Source: Undaria pinnatifida (taxonomy: Eukaryota; Sar; Phaeophyceae; Laminariales; Alariaceae). Taken from it: a DNA stretch of 64,000 nt. The position numbers were made by a program, and so were the translations under genes. The stretch spans positions 4,789,699 to 4,853,698 of the forward strand of contig JABAKD010000026.1 in the NCBI GenBank assembly GCA_012845835.1. Direction: 5' to 3'. Shown piece after piece: positions 1 through 12,900 of the stretch. The notes below the pieces were generated by a model. It ran no database searches, was not told the DNA's origin, and saw nothing but the letters and a program-made list of their open reading frames with translations. How positions within the stretch are numbered: position 1 is the first letter of the stretch; each line of letters opens with the position of its first letter.

Positions 1-499
1 TAGCCCATGAATAGTGTTTAACGGCTGCATGCACGCGCTACCCGAGTGGGTACAACGCGCCGCCGACTCCACAATTAGGCACAGGCGGCGCCCAAACCAG
101 CTGAAACTTCGTGAGCATTTGTGACGTGCGTGATGGAGATGGGCGTTTTGCGTCTGCGGATGTGCCAGAACATGGGATCTCGAAAATCGGAAAATCAAGG
201 GGTGCCTTGGGGGCGAGGCGGACACACAAAAACCCAACAAGATTTTTGAATGTTGGTCTGAAACGCGTGCTATGAGAAACTTTAAGGTATTGTAAGTATA
301 ACTTTTTGGTTGAATGGATTTCTGATTGGCAGGCCTCCTAAATCGAAAATCGTCCGAAATTCACTGCCAGGTAAGTTTTTGAATAGTTGTCTTTGAACAC
401 GTAGGCCATCGGACTGTCATTGTGTAGCACTTGTATGTTTCCCCAATTCAGTGTTTTGGAGAGGCATGGAACTCAAGCGAGGAGCCCCAAAAACCAAAC

Positions 500-608
500 G
501 GTGCATTCAAATGGTGCATTCAAATGGTCCATTCAAATGGTGCATTCAAATGGTGCATTCAAATGGTGCATTCAAATGGTGCATTCAAATGGTGCATTCA
601 AATGGTGC
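500..608. repeat. 13-bp tandem repeat
   Basis: About 8.4 head-to-tail copies of a 13-mer reading GGTGCATTCAAAT; one copy has TCC in place of TGC. Because 13 is not a multiple of three, all three plus frames read through it as the same repeating peptide, which explains the overlapping open frames there. Confidence 0.95.
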
Positions 609-1805
609 ACTGCTCGTAGAATCCTGCCGAAGGTAGCTCTACCGACCGAGAGGTCCAGGGGCTTGAAGAGTATAAACGATAGTCTTGTACTAGTTGGTTC
701 ACAGCTTGAAGTGCCCCCGATAGGGGAGCATCAGATCACACAACCTACACACAACCCACCGATGCAGAAGCGTCAATCGTCGACATAAAAATGAACAGAC
801 AAAATACTTTGTAACCGTCAATCTCCGTATCTGATTGGCTAACGCGATATCAGCACAATCTGGCATCTATTGCAGACACTAACGAACAAATGGTTCACCC
901 CTACGTAGCGTGCCTCTGTTCACGGTAACCATTTTCAGCCGAGGGCCTCCAAACAATTTGTGGAACTCATTCTATTTGCACGCCGACTTGTTCATTCACC
1001 ATGCTTGTCCTTCGTATATATATTGCTTTGGCGATCCACGAAAGAGGTAGCGGTGATAAAGTGATTCTCTCGACCTGGTAAAAACATTTTTCGGGGCTAA
1101 ACCCCTTGAAAGGAATTGAGTCGGTCGCCTCTGCGTGCCCACTCCCCCGCTAAAAGCCACTCGTACCCGTTCGTAGTTTGCCAATCAGCATTGTTCGCCC
1201 TCGTTCCTGCTGGGGCGAGGGGCGGGGCGAAAGTTTGGTTAGACTTGCGTAACTTCTCTGCCGTCCCGTTGTTTCCGTTTTTCGGGGCAGACCGAACTGC
1301 TGTCGGCTTAGCTTCTGTCGGTGTCATAGCGTTGGCCTTGTGGTGATACGCTACCGCCATATGACTTCTTCGCAGGAGGAAACAACTTGCTAAAAGTAAG
1401 CTACACAGAACTACTACAATTCAAAAAATCTTCATCTTCAACCGCAAAGCGTTGACAAAAATCGGCCGAAAGAAAGCGACGAATACAGTATTGGCCAACC
1501 GAAGAACCACGGATTGAGAAGGTAGGGAGTGTGTCCGAAGTACGCCCAGCGGGCAAGCTCGCAGCATCATGCTTGTCTTGCTGCACTCTCTTCTTAGAAG
1601 GTTCGTCACATCATCACATCATCACATCGCACATGCTGCCTTTAAGGCCGCGCTTTCCTCAGAAATATCGCATTTACTTTTTGTGTGTAGCATCAAAACG
1701 GGATTTTATTCATGGCGCCCTAGCAGCACACATGCAGGTACCTGGTGTCCTGCAATACTGCAGCCTTGTATTTTACAGAGCTTGTTGCGGTTCATTAGCC
1801 TACCA

Positions 1806-2110
1806 GCGGGTCGGATCAAAAGGTTTTCAAAACCTCGCCGGCCAGGTCCGGTCGGGTCAAGAGGTTTTCAAAACCTCGCCGGCCAGGTCGGGTCGGGTCA
1901 AGAGGTTTCGAAATATCACGCGTCGCGTCGGGTTGGGTCAGGAGGTTACGAAATCTCACTAGTCGGGTCGGGTCGGGCCAAGAGGTTTTGAAATCTTGCG
2001 GGTCATGACACGCGAGATGCGGGTCGTGTCACGGGTCGGGTCGGGTCGCTTTGACCCGAGAGTTGTTTTATTCTGACGCGCGGGTAGGATCGGTGGATCT
2101 GACCCGCGGA
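1806..2110. repeat. GGGTC-rich degenerate repeat field, copy 1
   Basis: Runs of GGGTC pentamers alternate with a unit of about 45 bp containing AGAGGTTTTCAAAACCTCGC or its decayed forms. GACCCGCGGATC-like inverted words near 2100 make the region self-complementary. The same texture recurs at 2308-2600 and 43080-43270. Confidence 0.85.
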
Positions 2111-2307
2111 TCCAACACATTAAAACCTTACAATTCCCTGTCCGAGGGCTTCTGTGGTCCTGACACTCCTTTTTGATGTCATTCGTACGTTAAAACGCCG
2201 CCAAATGTGTATATTCATCTCCAGATCCATCCATATCCACAACGTCCAGGTCACACGTCACTGCGGTGGAGTAGTACAAAGACACATAGTAAATAATTTT
2301 CGAAGTG

Positions 2308-2600
2308 TCGACCCGCGGGTCGGAAGGAAATTTCTCGCGGGTCAAAGTGATCCGACCCGCGACATGACCTGCATCTCACAGAGTCATTCGGAGCCTGGTT
2401 GGTCGGGTCGGGTCGGGCCAGGGGGTATTTTCAAAATCTCACGGGTCAAGTCGGGCCCGGTCGTAAGGTTTTGAAATATCACGGGTAGGGTCGGATCGGG
2501 TCAGGAGGTTTAGCAATCTCACGGGTCGGGTCGGGTCGGGCCGGGTCAGAAGGTTATAGAAATCTCACGGGTCGGGTCGGGTCTGGAGGTGACCTGACCC
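2308..2600. repeat. GGGTC-rich degenerate repeat field, copy 2
   Basis: This field starts with the palindrome GACCCGCGGGTC and continues with GGGTCGGGTCGGGCC blocks separated by 'ggtttt(g)aaatctcacggg'-type spacers. It ends in GACCTGACCCGTGAAAAGCCC, a junction also seen in the copy near 43.2 kb. Confidence 0.85.
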
Positions 2601-2769
2601 GTGAAAAGCCCTGGTATTTCACGTAGCGAGCTTACGTGAAACTGGGTGACCGAGCAGGGGGGGCGCCCCGGCCAAAAATCCGCGCGAGAGTGCGGTCCGC
2701 GGCGGGAGAGATCCGCAAAAATCGGAACGTGTGAGCTGCGACTGACTTTTATCATAGCCACATTTACTC

Positions 2770-2830
2770 GGGGGGGGGGGGGGGGGTGTATGTAAGTGAG
2801 TAACGGGGGGGTGTAAGTGAGTAACGAGTT
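2770..2830. repeat. poly-G run and adjoining G-rich duplication
   Basis: A homopolymer of about 17 G is followed by two copies of 'gtaagtgagtaacg'. Similar long G or C runs (9060, 16093, 23486, 35520, 57125) are scattered through the window. Confidence 0.8.
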
Positions 2831-3255
2831 TTGAATTTTGTATTACACGAAAATCGTCTCCCTACGTACGCAGTCCAACCCATCAAAAACCGGCGATACC
2901 CTGCCTCTGGGTCACAAGCTAGGCCCGTGAATACAACAACACTTTCTCCCTCTATCCATCCCGAGTTCCTGCCTTGAATGCCCATGTCAAACAAAGGGTC
3001 CAGGGTTCCCGACGTTCGTCGACTTGCTTCGCGTCACGCCGCGTCAAACGTTGTGCTCACTCGCGCTGGGTGGTTATACCTTTTCACCACGAGAGAGGGG
3101 TGTTTATTGACGTCGACACTAGCCACCGTCTTCAACAGACGCGCCACGGTGTACAAAGCCCCAACTATCTGGACATTCTCCCCAATGATCTATCCCAACG
3201 CCAAATCGCTCAATCGATCAAGCCGAACTTACACCGGCCACCGCGGAAATAGGCG

Positions 3256-3825
3256 ATGTATTCGCTGGCACGGTACGATATGGAAGAACAACAATGGCTG
3301 TTTAAGGTCAACCACCACAAGTCTCGCACATTTATATTATTGAAGACGACACCTCACAGAACGGCAGCTCTACGAGCTAGCGCAGGGAACTCGTTAGACC
3401 GATACTCTACGAACCATCGCGGGGAAACTCTTACCAGGTATCACCGGGGAACTATGTACCAACTATCGCGAGGTAGAACTCTACGAACCATCGCAGGGAA
3501 ACTCTTCGAACTATCGCAGGATACCTCTACCAGCTACCGTGAAGGCGCGGAGCAAGACGCTGGAAGCAAAACTTCAAGCGGCAGAGAACGGCAAACGCGC
3601 ACGAAAAAAAACAACCAAGCTTCCCCGCGAGAAAATCGACCATGCCTTAAGGCATCGTGTCGTCGGACACAAGACTTGAATACGAAAACACGGCAAATCT
3701 ACGGTAACACTTCAAAAACTGCTGCCGCTGCCACATACAAAATAGAAGCGCATGGCTGGACATACCTGATACTGGCTTACAGGAAGCCACGTTGGTTCTT
3801 AGCAAGTAACACGTACTGGTACTAG
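3256..3825 (+). other. unrecognised 189-codon open frame
   Basis: This open frame covers a degenerate repeat of the type 'CTCTACGAACCATCGCAGGGAAACTCTT' (3400-3545, seen in at least three decayed copies) and then a basic, low-complexity tail. I see no domain, membrane segment or splice context. It may be a transposon relic or chance; I would not call it a gene. Confidence 0.15.
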
Positions 3826-5617
3826 TGTGGTGCCACAGTTAGATCTACTACTATTAGTGCTACTGTAGTACCCTGGCTGAGCGGGTGCGAAAGGCACCCG
3901 CCTACAAGTGTCACTATCTCTTTGGGGATCCATGTATATCGACCAAACAAACAACGAGCGCTATCTTACCAAGCGACTACACCAATAAAGACGTGCGGCA
4001 CTACGATTACCACCACCATGGTGTGCGGGTGTCGTATAGTTGTTGGCATTGCAGGTCAGACACATACTCCACACACCCTGCTCCAGCACCCCGAGTTTGT
4101 TCCTCAAGCCGACGCGGTAATCGGCACTGCTTCGACACTCCTTCCCCGCTCTGATGCAGTACTACAGCAGTAGCCTCATCGGGGTTCACGCATCCGCTTC
4201 ATACTCAATCCAGTGTTGAGTATTGCGTTTTCATCGTATATTAACTTTTATCGTATCGTGTAACGCACCAGAATCCCCTGCATCAACACTAAAACGACGC
4301 TGCCATGTCTACCTCAACGACAGAGAACCCAAAACAGCACCAACCCTATTCAATGACTACTACGGCCGCCTCAAGGCAGAGCCACAACCAAAAACGTTAC
4401 TTGCATTCATAGCGACCAAACAAAAAACAACGTTATCATTCCGGCGCTGAAACCAACGAACACACTACTCACCGAGGAAAATGTGTTCTTTTTTACGTTT
4501 TTCGACAAATCACAAATATCAGCACGGAGAAATTACCATACCCACAAAACTCTTCACATACCAGTACCAGGTAGCTCATGAAGCCCCCGTTAGCGGGAAA
4601 CACCATGAAAGCAGACAGAAACGCCAAAATAGCTCAACCCTTCCTCTTTCTCTTGACTTGACTTGACCCCTTCTCCAGGACACTACCTTTTCGGGCACAG
4701 CCGAAGGCGCGTCTCATGCCATGACTCACAATAGCAGATACGCGGTAGAAATCTTAAAAAACAATAGATCCAGCTCTAGCCGTCGACTTTCGCCGCTAAT
4801 AGGACCGTTTTTTTCTTTTCCGTCCCCGGTATGGCTAACATCCAAATAAATGTCGAATGTTGGACCGCTTGTGAGGGCGCAGGTAACGCGGTTACTGCCT
4901 CGGCGTGGTGCTGCTGAAGCAGGCAGTAGCAGCAAAAGCCTCAACAATAGCAGTTATGGTCATCTCCATAGACCGTCCCCGGCGATCAACTCACGCGTCA
5001 TCGCCCGTTCTCCCGGACCACCTGCATCGTGGGGAATAGAAAAGAAAAATGCAATCGATTTCATCATCCTGTCAGTATAGCTAGTGGCAAATATGAGGCA
5101 ATGACGGAGCAATCAGTCACACCTCGAACAGATCAAGATCAATATATAGATATAGAAAGTAGACCCTCGTAATAACTGGCCAAATAATAACTAGTCGGCG
5201 ACCCGCCAATAGCATATGATTAATATAATATTAGACTAGTATAATAAGAACACTCACAGTTCCACTAGTGTAATACGGTACCAACAAATAACCACAGACC
5301 GTCGCCAGTCGACTTTCCTAGTTGAGCACGCAAGGTCTTGCCGTGAGAACGCTTTATTATTTTTTCCCCGAAGGAGATAAACACGTTCCTCATACTCGAA
5401 ATTTTAGATTATGATACAAAGCACCTGGTATTGTTCAAGTCAAAAATGATCAACATCAACGGCACCCGTGCGGGGATAGGTTTCGGCAATAGCCGTCGAC
5501 CGCACAAAAAAAAACGAATTCGACATATACCCTGTCGAGAAGCAGGCTATACAACAAATTTGGTATTTCGAGGGGGGGCGTCTCTCAACCAAATTGCCTC
5601 TCAACCAAAGGTCAATT

Positions 5618-5702
5618 TCATGTATCATCTTCCATGTATCATCTTTTATGTATCATCTTTCATGTATCATCTTTCATGTTATCATCTTTCATGTATCATC
5701 TG
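5618..5702. repeat. short tandem repeat, CATGTATCATCTT type
   Basis: Five to six imperfect copies of a 13-14-mer, CATGTATCATCTTT. Confidence 0.9.
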
Positions 5703-6375
5703 TTTTTCAAGACTGCCAATCCCGATTTCGTTTGTTCTCTTTGCGATCGATGGATGCTGCCATTTAATGGTATGCTCAAGAATAAAAGTTATCTTCCCGG
5801 GGAAATCCATCTCTTTCAAACAAAAGAAATCCTTCATCTCATCGGAAATACCACTCTCAATAAAGGAATCGGCCGTAAATTAGTCGGCTACGTACTACCA
5901 GGTATTACAGTAGTTCGTATACTCAGCCCACTCCCAACCCTAGAAATGAGACAAGACTAGAGTCTGCGAACTATTGAGTACAGCAGTCGGCGACACAAGA
6001 ACTATTCACAGAACTACCAATGAGACAACAGCAGCAGCATCAACTAATGCCAATAATCAGTCGGTGACTCAAACATGAATAAGCCGGTCGCCCCGGCGGC
6101 GTATCAGGTTAACCTCGAGCCTGGCATAGGTCAGTTTCGTGAGTTCGAGCCCCGCCGAGTGCATACTCGTATAAATTCGTTGGGACTTTTTCATGTGCAC
6201 AAATTGACTTGCGGAAAGCGCGAGAGCGCGATTTAGCAACACTCGATGAACAATCCACGAGCAGTGGGAGTGCTGAGCCCTATGCGCGATAAAAATTGAA
6301 GGCAAGAACCGGGGGGGAGAAGGGACGACACCTGTGACCACGGCTTGTCCAGAAGCTGGAAAGTAAAAGTGTGCG

Positions 6376-6400
6376 AAAAAAAAAAAAAAAAAAAAAAAAA
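6376..6400. repeat. poly-A run
   Basis: About 25 consecutive A on the plus strand. It follows a stretch (6090-6180) with a tRNA T-arm-like word GAGTTCGAGCCCCGC, so this could be the tail of a degraded short retroposon. The tRNA-like part does not fold convincingly. Confidence 0.7.
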
Positions 6401-6679
6401 TCAATTCGCAGAACAAATAATGAGACAACAGCGGCATCACTACTAACCAGTCAACCACTTCTAGCCCTCAGTAATACCAGGTAACTCAGCCCCGTCAGCG
6501 TAATCAACACCTGGCCAACTGATGAACTAAAATAAACTAAGGTAAAAAACACATGTATATGTATATGTTAGCCGACTTACAGCCCTACTGAAGAGACAAG
6601 AGCGGATCTGACAAATAAACAGGGTCGGCAACTAAATACAATAATTCGAAGCAGTCAGAAAAATTCACACCTCTCGTAC

Positions 6680-6835
6680 CTACGGGACAGTCGCAGTGTC
6701 ATATCGAATGAAGCAATCGCGGTACGATATCGAACGGGACAATCACGGTACGATATCGAATGAGACTATCGTGGGGTCATATCGAGTGAGAAAATCTCGG
6801 TACCACATCGAATGAGAAAATCGCGGTATGACATC
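6680..6835. repeat. 26-bp-class tandem repeat in the predicted 3' UTR
   Basis: Five to six imperfect copies of a unit like ATCGCGGTACGATATCGAAT lie directly downstream (minus strand) of the fusion gene's TGA, so they should be transcribed in its 3' UTR. Confidence 0.85.
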
Positions 6836-6937
6836 TCACTTGAGGCGCATCTTGATGGTTCCCCTCGCCTTCTCGCCAGTGAGGTCCCACTCGTTGTCAA
6901 GCTTGTCGGAGTTCGCAATCACCTCGGCCACGTTCAC
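6836..6937 (-). CDS. fusion gene exon 23: C2B end and stop
   Basis: Residues 1360-1392 and TGA. VNVAEVIANSDKLDNEWDL then GTIKMRLK completes the last C2 strands ('w.L......G.i.l.l'). Acceptor GATGCAG. Two decayed copies of its 5' edge lie at 7087-7144 and 7268-7318. Confidence 0.93.
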   Translation of the reverse strand: MNVAEVIANSDKLDNEWDLTGEKARGTIKMRLK

Positions 6938-9900
6938 CTGCATCATCAATCAGGCATCATCAATCAACCCATCGAACAAATATTGATCATGCATCGATCA
7001 ATTAACCAAAAGACATCATCAGCCAATCCATCAACAACCAACGCATGACCTACCAAGCCATCATCCGTGCATCAATATTCAATCCCGTTCGCTGTTACGC
7101 TTGTCAAGGTTTGCGATGACTGCGGCCACGTTCACCTGCATGCATCGATCGAGTATGCATCGTCCATAAATCCATCAACCAACTCATCATCAACCAACGC
7201 ATGGTCAATCACTCCATCAACCAATCAATCGCCAGTCAATGCACCATCAATCAATCCTATAAGCTACCAATCGTGTCAAAGATCACCATCACTTCGCCCA
7301 CGTTCGGCCGCATGCATCGATCCATCAACCAAAATGCACGAGCAACGAATCCAATATCAAACCAACGCAGCATCACTCACTTCATCAACCAACGCATAAT
7401 CAGTCATTACATGACCAATCAACGCACGGGTGCGCATTCCAGCACGGCTACAAAAAAAAATCCGGATTGAACGAGGAAAACTCCTTGCCGTGTGAGGTAG
7501 TCAATCAAGTATTGGGCTAGAAAAAGGCAAGAATAAAGGGAGAATAATCTCCGAATTATCAAAAATTTCAACATCATTTTTTTTTATCCGAGAAACGCGG
7601 ATCGTGCTTGTGAAACTCTTAACTCTGTGTCCAAGTAAAGCGCGGTAGTAGTACTACTAGTAGTAGCACGACAGAGGTAGCACTTTTTGGATATTTTTTT
7701 GTTTCTGAACTACACGGCTCCTTAACCCACCTCAACCAACCTTAACCCACCTTAACCCACCTTAACCCACCTTAACCAACCTTAACCCACCTTAACCAAC
7801 CTTAACCCACCTTAACCGCAAATCGTCGGCATGTCGGAATGTCGGAATGCCATTTTTTTATTTTTTTGTTGCAGTACTTTTTTTGTTTACCTAGGGCAGA
7901 AAGCTACAGTAGATCATCTCTTGATCGGGTTGCGCTTTCAGTTTTCTAAAAAAATCAGCTTTTGGGTTTATAGGGTTTTTATAGGGAAATACGAAGTACG
8001 GTATAGGGCTCCTCAAGTAATGAGCCCCAGAAAAAAAGAATAATGGTTGGTACACCCCTACCGTAGCATGTGTCAAGTCCGGTGTACCTTTTTTTGGCGA
8101 AACGCCTACTCGAGCCTGCTTCACAAAACATTCCTTAGGGGTCCCCCGCGGCCTTAATTACCGCGTTTGGAACTGAACCCACGCTCTTGGCAAGCGAACC
8201 ACTTGAGGTGAGCGTTTTTCTTTCGCAGTCTGAACTATGCACCGGCTTCGAGCCAGAGGCAACCGTGCCGAGAATATTTCCGAGAATCAATCCGAGAACA
8301 TTTCTGAGAACCACTCCAATAATCATTCCAAGAACGTTCCAAGAATATTTCCAAGAGAATCATTCGAAGAAGATTTCCTATTTTTTCTCCGAGAATCGTT
8401 CCAAGAAACGTACGAGGAATTTTTCGATAACAGTTCCAAGAAACTTCCGAGAATCATTCCCACAATCACTGTTTTTTTACCGTTTTCCGTCAGTTATCAT
8501 CAATAGAATACCTTGAAGGAGCCCAAGCACTTGTCGTTGCCGATGCTTTCCTTCTCCTTGAGCAGGACCTCGACGACGGCCGTTTTCGCTCCCTTTATGA
8601 GGAAGTGGAACACTTCGGGACACACGAAATCAGACATGTTCTCCACCACTTGTGTCTTGCGTTTCATGTTGCCACAGATGACCGACACGTAGCGGTCTCC
8701 TGGCTTCACCCCCCTATTTGGCGAACGTGGTATTCGTGTCGCACAGCAGCAGGCAAGTTTATATGGATGCGAGGATAAAAAGACAGCAGGCGGGGCGGAG
8801 GGGTGGGGGAGACGGGGGTTAGAAAACAGTGGCGTGTATGGAATTTTAAGCGAACAGGTCATACGTGTTGCACAGAAGCACACAAGTTGATATGGGCGCT
8901 AGGGAAAAAATCAAACAGCAGACCGCAGCAGGTGGGTTGGAGGGGTGGAAGAAATAGTGGCATGGAGCATAAACAAACATGTCATACAGCAGCAGTTGAT
9001 AAGGGTGCGAGGACAAAAGCAAAGAGTAGGAGGGGCGGACACATCATTTAATGCGGGGAGGGGGGGGGGGGGTACTCATTTGTTGCTTACCTTAGTCACT
9101 TAACCCTCGACCACGCATCCCTTTCGAGACGGAGCACCGTTCCTACTCCTAAACGAGACAAGTCCAACCTTTCCGTTAGGGGAGGGGGGATAGACAACAG
9201 TGACATGGAGCGTTCGCAACAAGATGATATCCTCGAACGCGGACAAAGAAATACGGTATCGTGATGGGGTCTCATTCGACAGAAGTCACCATATACCGTG
9301 AGTCTCGCGGTACAACACAACGCGCCAGCACAAGCACCGCACGCCGTGCAGCTACAGTAGACTCACTTGCACTCGATCCCCATGACGCTGATCACGCCCA
9401 GGCTAGTGTCCGAAGGGTTCAGCACTGCGGTCGGCTTAAGGGTGCTGGGGTCGGCGGCGGGGCCCGCGCGGGGCTTGCCCTCCTTGGCTAGCTTCATGGG
9501 TTGTCCGTCGGCCGAGAGGTTATGGTAGACGTCCGCGGCGACAGTGTCATCTGTGACTTCGCCAGCCACAACGTCTACGATAACGTCCTCGTCGGGTTGC
9601 TCCATGCGCTTGTCCCCGCTTGAGAGGGCCACGAACCTGCCAACAGCAGGCGAGGAGGAATAGGGCGGCGACAAGGGCAATAAGTAACAGCAGATATACT
9701 ACTTGTAGGAGCTACTGCAAGAGCTACCCCTGCCTGGAAATATGAGCAACATGTTATTTCCATGGCAATATCCAAATGTGTATTATATTTACGGAGATAG
9801 TGGTATTGACGTATTGACGTTCTACTACAACTACTGTAGAAGCTACTGCTGTAAGAGCTACCGGTATTGTACTAGGAGCTACTGCTGCAGTAGTTTCTGC

Positions 9901-12900
9901 AAAAGACACTGCTTTGCGCCCCTTGAGATGGGCACATACCTAACACAGCGAGAGTAGAAGAGGTGGGCGACTTCGGCAAGGCTTTTTTTTCGAGAAATAA
10001 CGAGCGTAACTGGGGGAAACACAGCCATTTTTTTTGTTAATGCTCATTAGATCGTTGCTAATGGCAAGACGATGTTTGACAAAAAAGTATAACTTTCGAA
10101 GATACCTGCCAACGTATTCCGGTACGGCTGTCTATGGGCCCGTTTGCATTTGTATATTGGGTGATTTCCAAACTTTCGGACTAAATGGATTCCTGGCGGC
10201 AATCTTGGGCAACATCTGCTTGTGAAAACTTTCAAGCAAAATCTTTCATTAGAAGCGGCCAGATTATGTGTGCTCCACGCACTTTAAATCAACCACAGCG
10301 TCGTGACCTCCGCACGTGGCGAACTCGTTACGGGCTCCAACCCACCCTTGGCGTACAGTGCTCACACTGCGGCCGGTGATGTGTGGAGCGTGCCGACCAT
10401 ATTTTATGTCCGGCGGCTGGCGTGTGGAAAACAGAGACAGCACTCTCGATCCTCTTCCAACGGGCAAGAAATAAAGTTTTGAGCGGGTTTGACGGAAGAC
10501 CACAGGACAATGCGGGCAACCTCTCGCGCCCTAGAGCATGGATCAACATGATGAGCTCTTCGGCGCTGTCTCCCACACTCATATGACCTTGTCCGAAATT
10601 TGTCGTAATGAAGAGGGCTGCTCGGGAGGCGCCTCTATCTCGAGATCGAAGGTCAATCGATGTTGTTGGACAGCATTGACCGAGGCTTGATGAAAACTGA
10701 CAAATTGGGCCGCTTGACAACAAAAATCGTTTTACGTCGTTTTTCGCCGACAGCGACGGTACGAAAGCATCTTCAGCAAAATACTCCCAACAAAAGTTTG
10801 GAGATCTGTTCGTTCAAGATCGCCTTGCCATTAGCAACAGTCTTATCCTGCAAAAAATGAAATAGGGGGAAATAGCAGAACGGATACGCTACCGCCCCCG
10901 CCATAAGAAAAGAGAGACTCACAAGAAACCTTACAAAACAAATACGGGGATTTTGTTCAAGATCGACATGTCATTAGCAATGGTTTTATCCCGCAAAAGT
11001 AATAAAATAGAGGAGAAATAGTAGAACGGATACGCTACCGGCCCCGTCATAAGAAAAGAGACTCACAAGAAACCTTACCAAAAAAAAATATTGTGCAAGT
11101 ACAATACGGGGATTTTGTTCAAGATCGCCATGCCATTAGCAACGGTTTTATCCCGCAAAGGTAATAAAATAGAGGAGAAATAGCAGAACAGATACGCTAC
11201 CGGACCCGTCATAAGCAAAGACACTCACTCAACTCACTCACACGGAACTGTGTAAAAAACAAGTACGGGGGTGCGAGAGATCCGTCCACTGTTATACGTA
11301 CCAGGTTATTCTGAAGTTTGCGCCTGTTGTACTGGTACCAGGTAGCACGCGCCACAATGGAGGAAGTAGCAGGTACTTTTCGTCTGAAACGAATGTTTTG
11401 TGATGAAATCAAAGGGCTCCTTGACCCAAAATCGTCGGGAAAAAAGAATAATAGGACATGTTCTTTGTTTTTTGCCTGATTGATTTTCATTCCATACCTA
11501 GCCTAGGCCATGGTGGGATGTTTCGTCTGGTAGCAGTTTCAAGTAGCTCCAAACTTAGGGTTAGGGTTAAGAAGGACATGTCTATCGTATAGCATGTCTA
11601 TCGTATAACGTATATCATGTTTATCGTCTATCGTATACGAAGTATCACGTCTATCGTCTATCGTATATCATGTCTATCGTATATCGTATCTTATGTCTAT
11701 CGCACAACGTATACCGTGTCCATCGTATACCATGTCTATCGTCCATCATGTCTATCGTATATTATGTCTATCGTATATCGTATCTCATGTCTATCGTATA
11801 ACGTACATCGTGTCTATCGTATATCGTGTCTATCGTCTATCATGCCTATCGTATATCGTACATCATGTCTATCGTATATCGAATCTCATGGCTATCGTAT
11901 AACGTATATCGTATATCGTATATCGTATACGAAGTATCATGTCTATCGTATTAACCTCCTGAAGTGAGGAACCTAAGAAAAAACGTGGGGCACCTCTACC
12001 GTGTACTGAAGCTTGCGCAGGATAAACCCTTTCTCAACACATCAGTATCCTATCCTATCCTAGTCTAGTCTAACTCCAAGTAGTTCGTTCCCCCGTCGGG
12101 ACTGCGGTGCTACAAGGCTTAATAAAAGGCTCAATGAAAGGCTTAATCGAGCCTACATGCCAGATAATATTACTCGCTAAATAATATTTCTGGCATATAG
12201 GTTTGTTTCTCATTAGAGGGTCACTACTGCATTAGCTTCCTCACGTGGCCTTGAGTGGAATGCTGCTTTTCTTGGACGTAAATTAGAATGCTGCTCTTCT
12301 TGCGTGTTGTGCGAGGTCCTTAAAACAAACTAAAATGAGAAATAAACGCGTATCCCTAGTAACCCCCAAGTACATACCCGGGTACCCCAAGGGTACATAC
12401 CCGGGTACCCCAAGAGTACATACCCGGGTACGCCAATGAGATATACCCGGGTACCCCAAGAGTACACACCCGGGTACCCCAAGAAGATATACCCGGGTAC
12501 CACAAGAGTAGATACCCGGGTGCCCCAAGAAGATATACCCGGGTACCCCAACAGTACATACCCGTGTACCCCAATAAGATATACCCGGGTATCCCCCAAG
12601 AATAGATTTTCTTTCATATCCCGCTGAACATGCCCTTGCAAGGTTTCCACTCACGTGGCCTTGAGTAGAATACTGCCCTTCTTGGTCTTGGAGAGGGGTA
12701 TGTTGTGCGAGGTCTCGATGTCCGTCTGCAGCACGGATAGGGGCAGCTCGCACACTCCGAGGCAGTCGTCGTCTCCCGGGCCGGCATCTCGGTCGTAAAC
12801 CGCGAACTCCATCACCTTTCACGATATAAGGCACAAAAAAAGACCAACACGTGAGGCTTATACTTCGAAGTATCCATCATCATGCCATTGATAACAATTC

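Larger units (their letters stand above)
1..6835. other. 3' flank of the fusion gene; no recognised gene
   Basis: I recognise no conserved protein or RNA gene here. The stretch holds a 13-bp minisatellite (500-608), two GGGTC-rich repeat fields (1806-2110 and 2308-2600), a poly-G run (2770-2786), a degenerate repeat around 3375-3545, a 14-bp repeat (5618-5702), a poly-A run (6376-6400) and a repeat next to the stop codon of the downstream-pointing gene (6680-6835). Open frames between 2970 and 4700 are unrecognised and look like relics or chance. Confidence 0.6.

Noticed and set aside
3256-4450. Chain of plus-strand open frames as a possible gene
   Set aside because: No recognisable domain or splice structure; internal degenerate repeats.
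6090-6180. tRNA gene suggested by GAGTTCGAGCCCCGC
   Set aside because: The T stem and acceptor stem do not pair; at most a retroposon relic.
11617-11967. Open frames over TATCGTATATC repeats
   Set aside because: Pure products of a short repeat, open in several frames at once.
12361-12597. CRISPR-like array
   Set aside because: Units are contiguous without unique spacers, and the host is eukaryotic.
12283-12834. Long minus-strand frame of 183 codons
   Set aside because: Made of the CCCGGGTACC minisatellite plus an out-of-frame part of exon 20.
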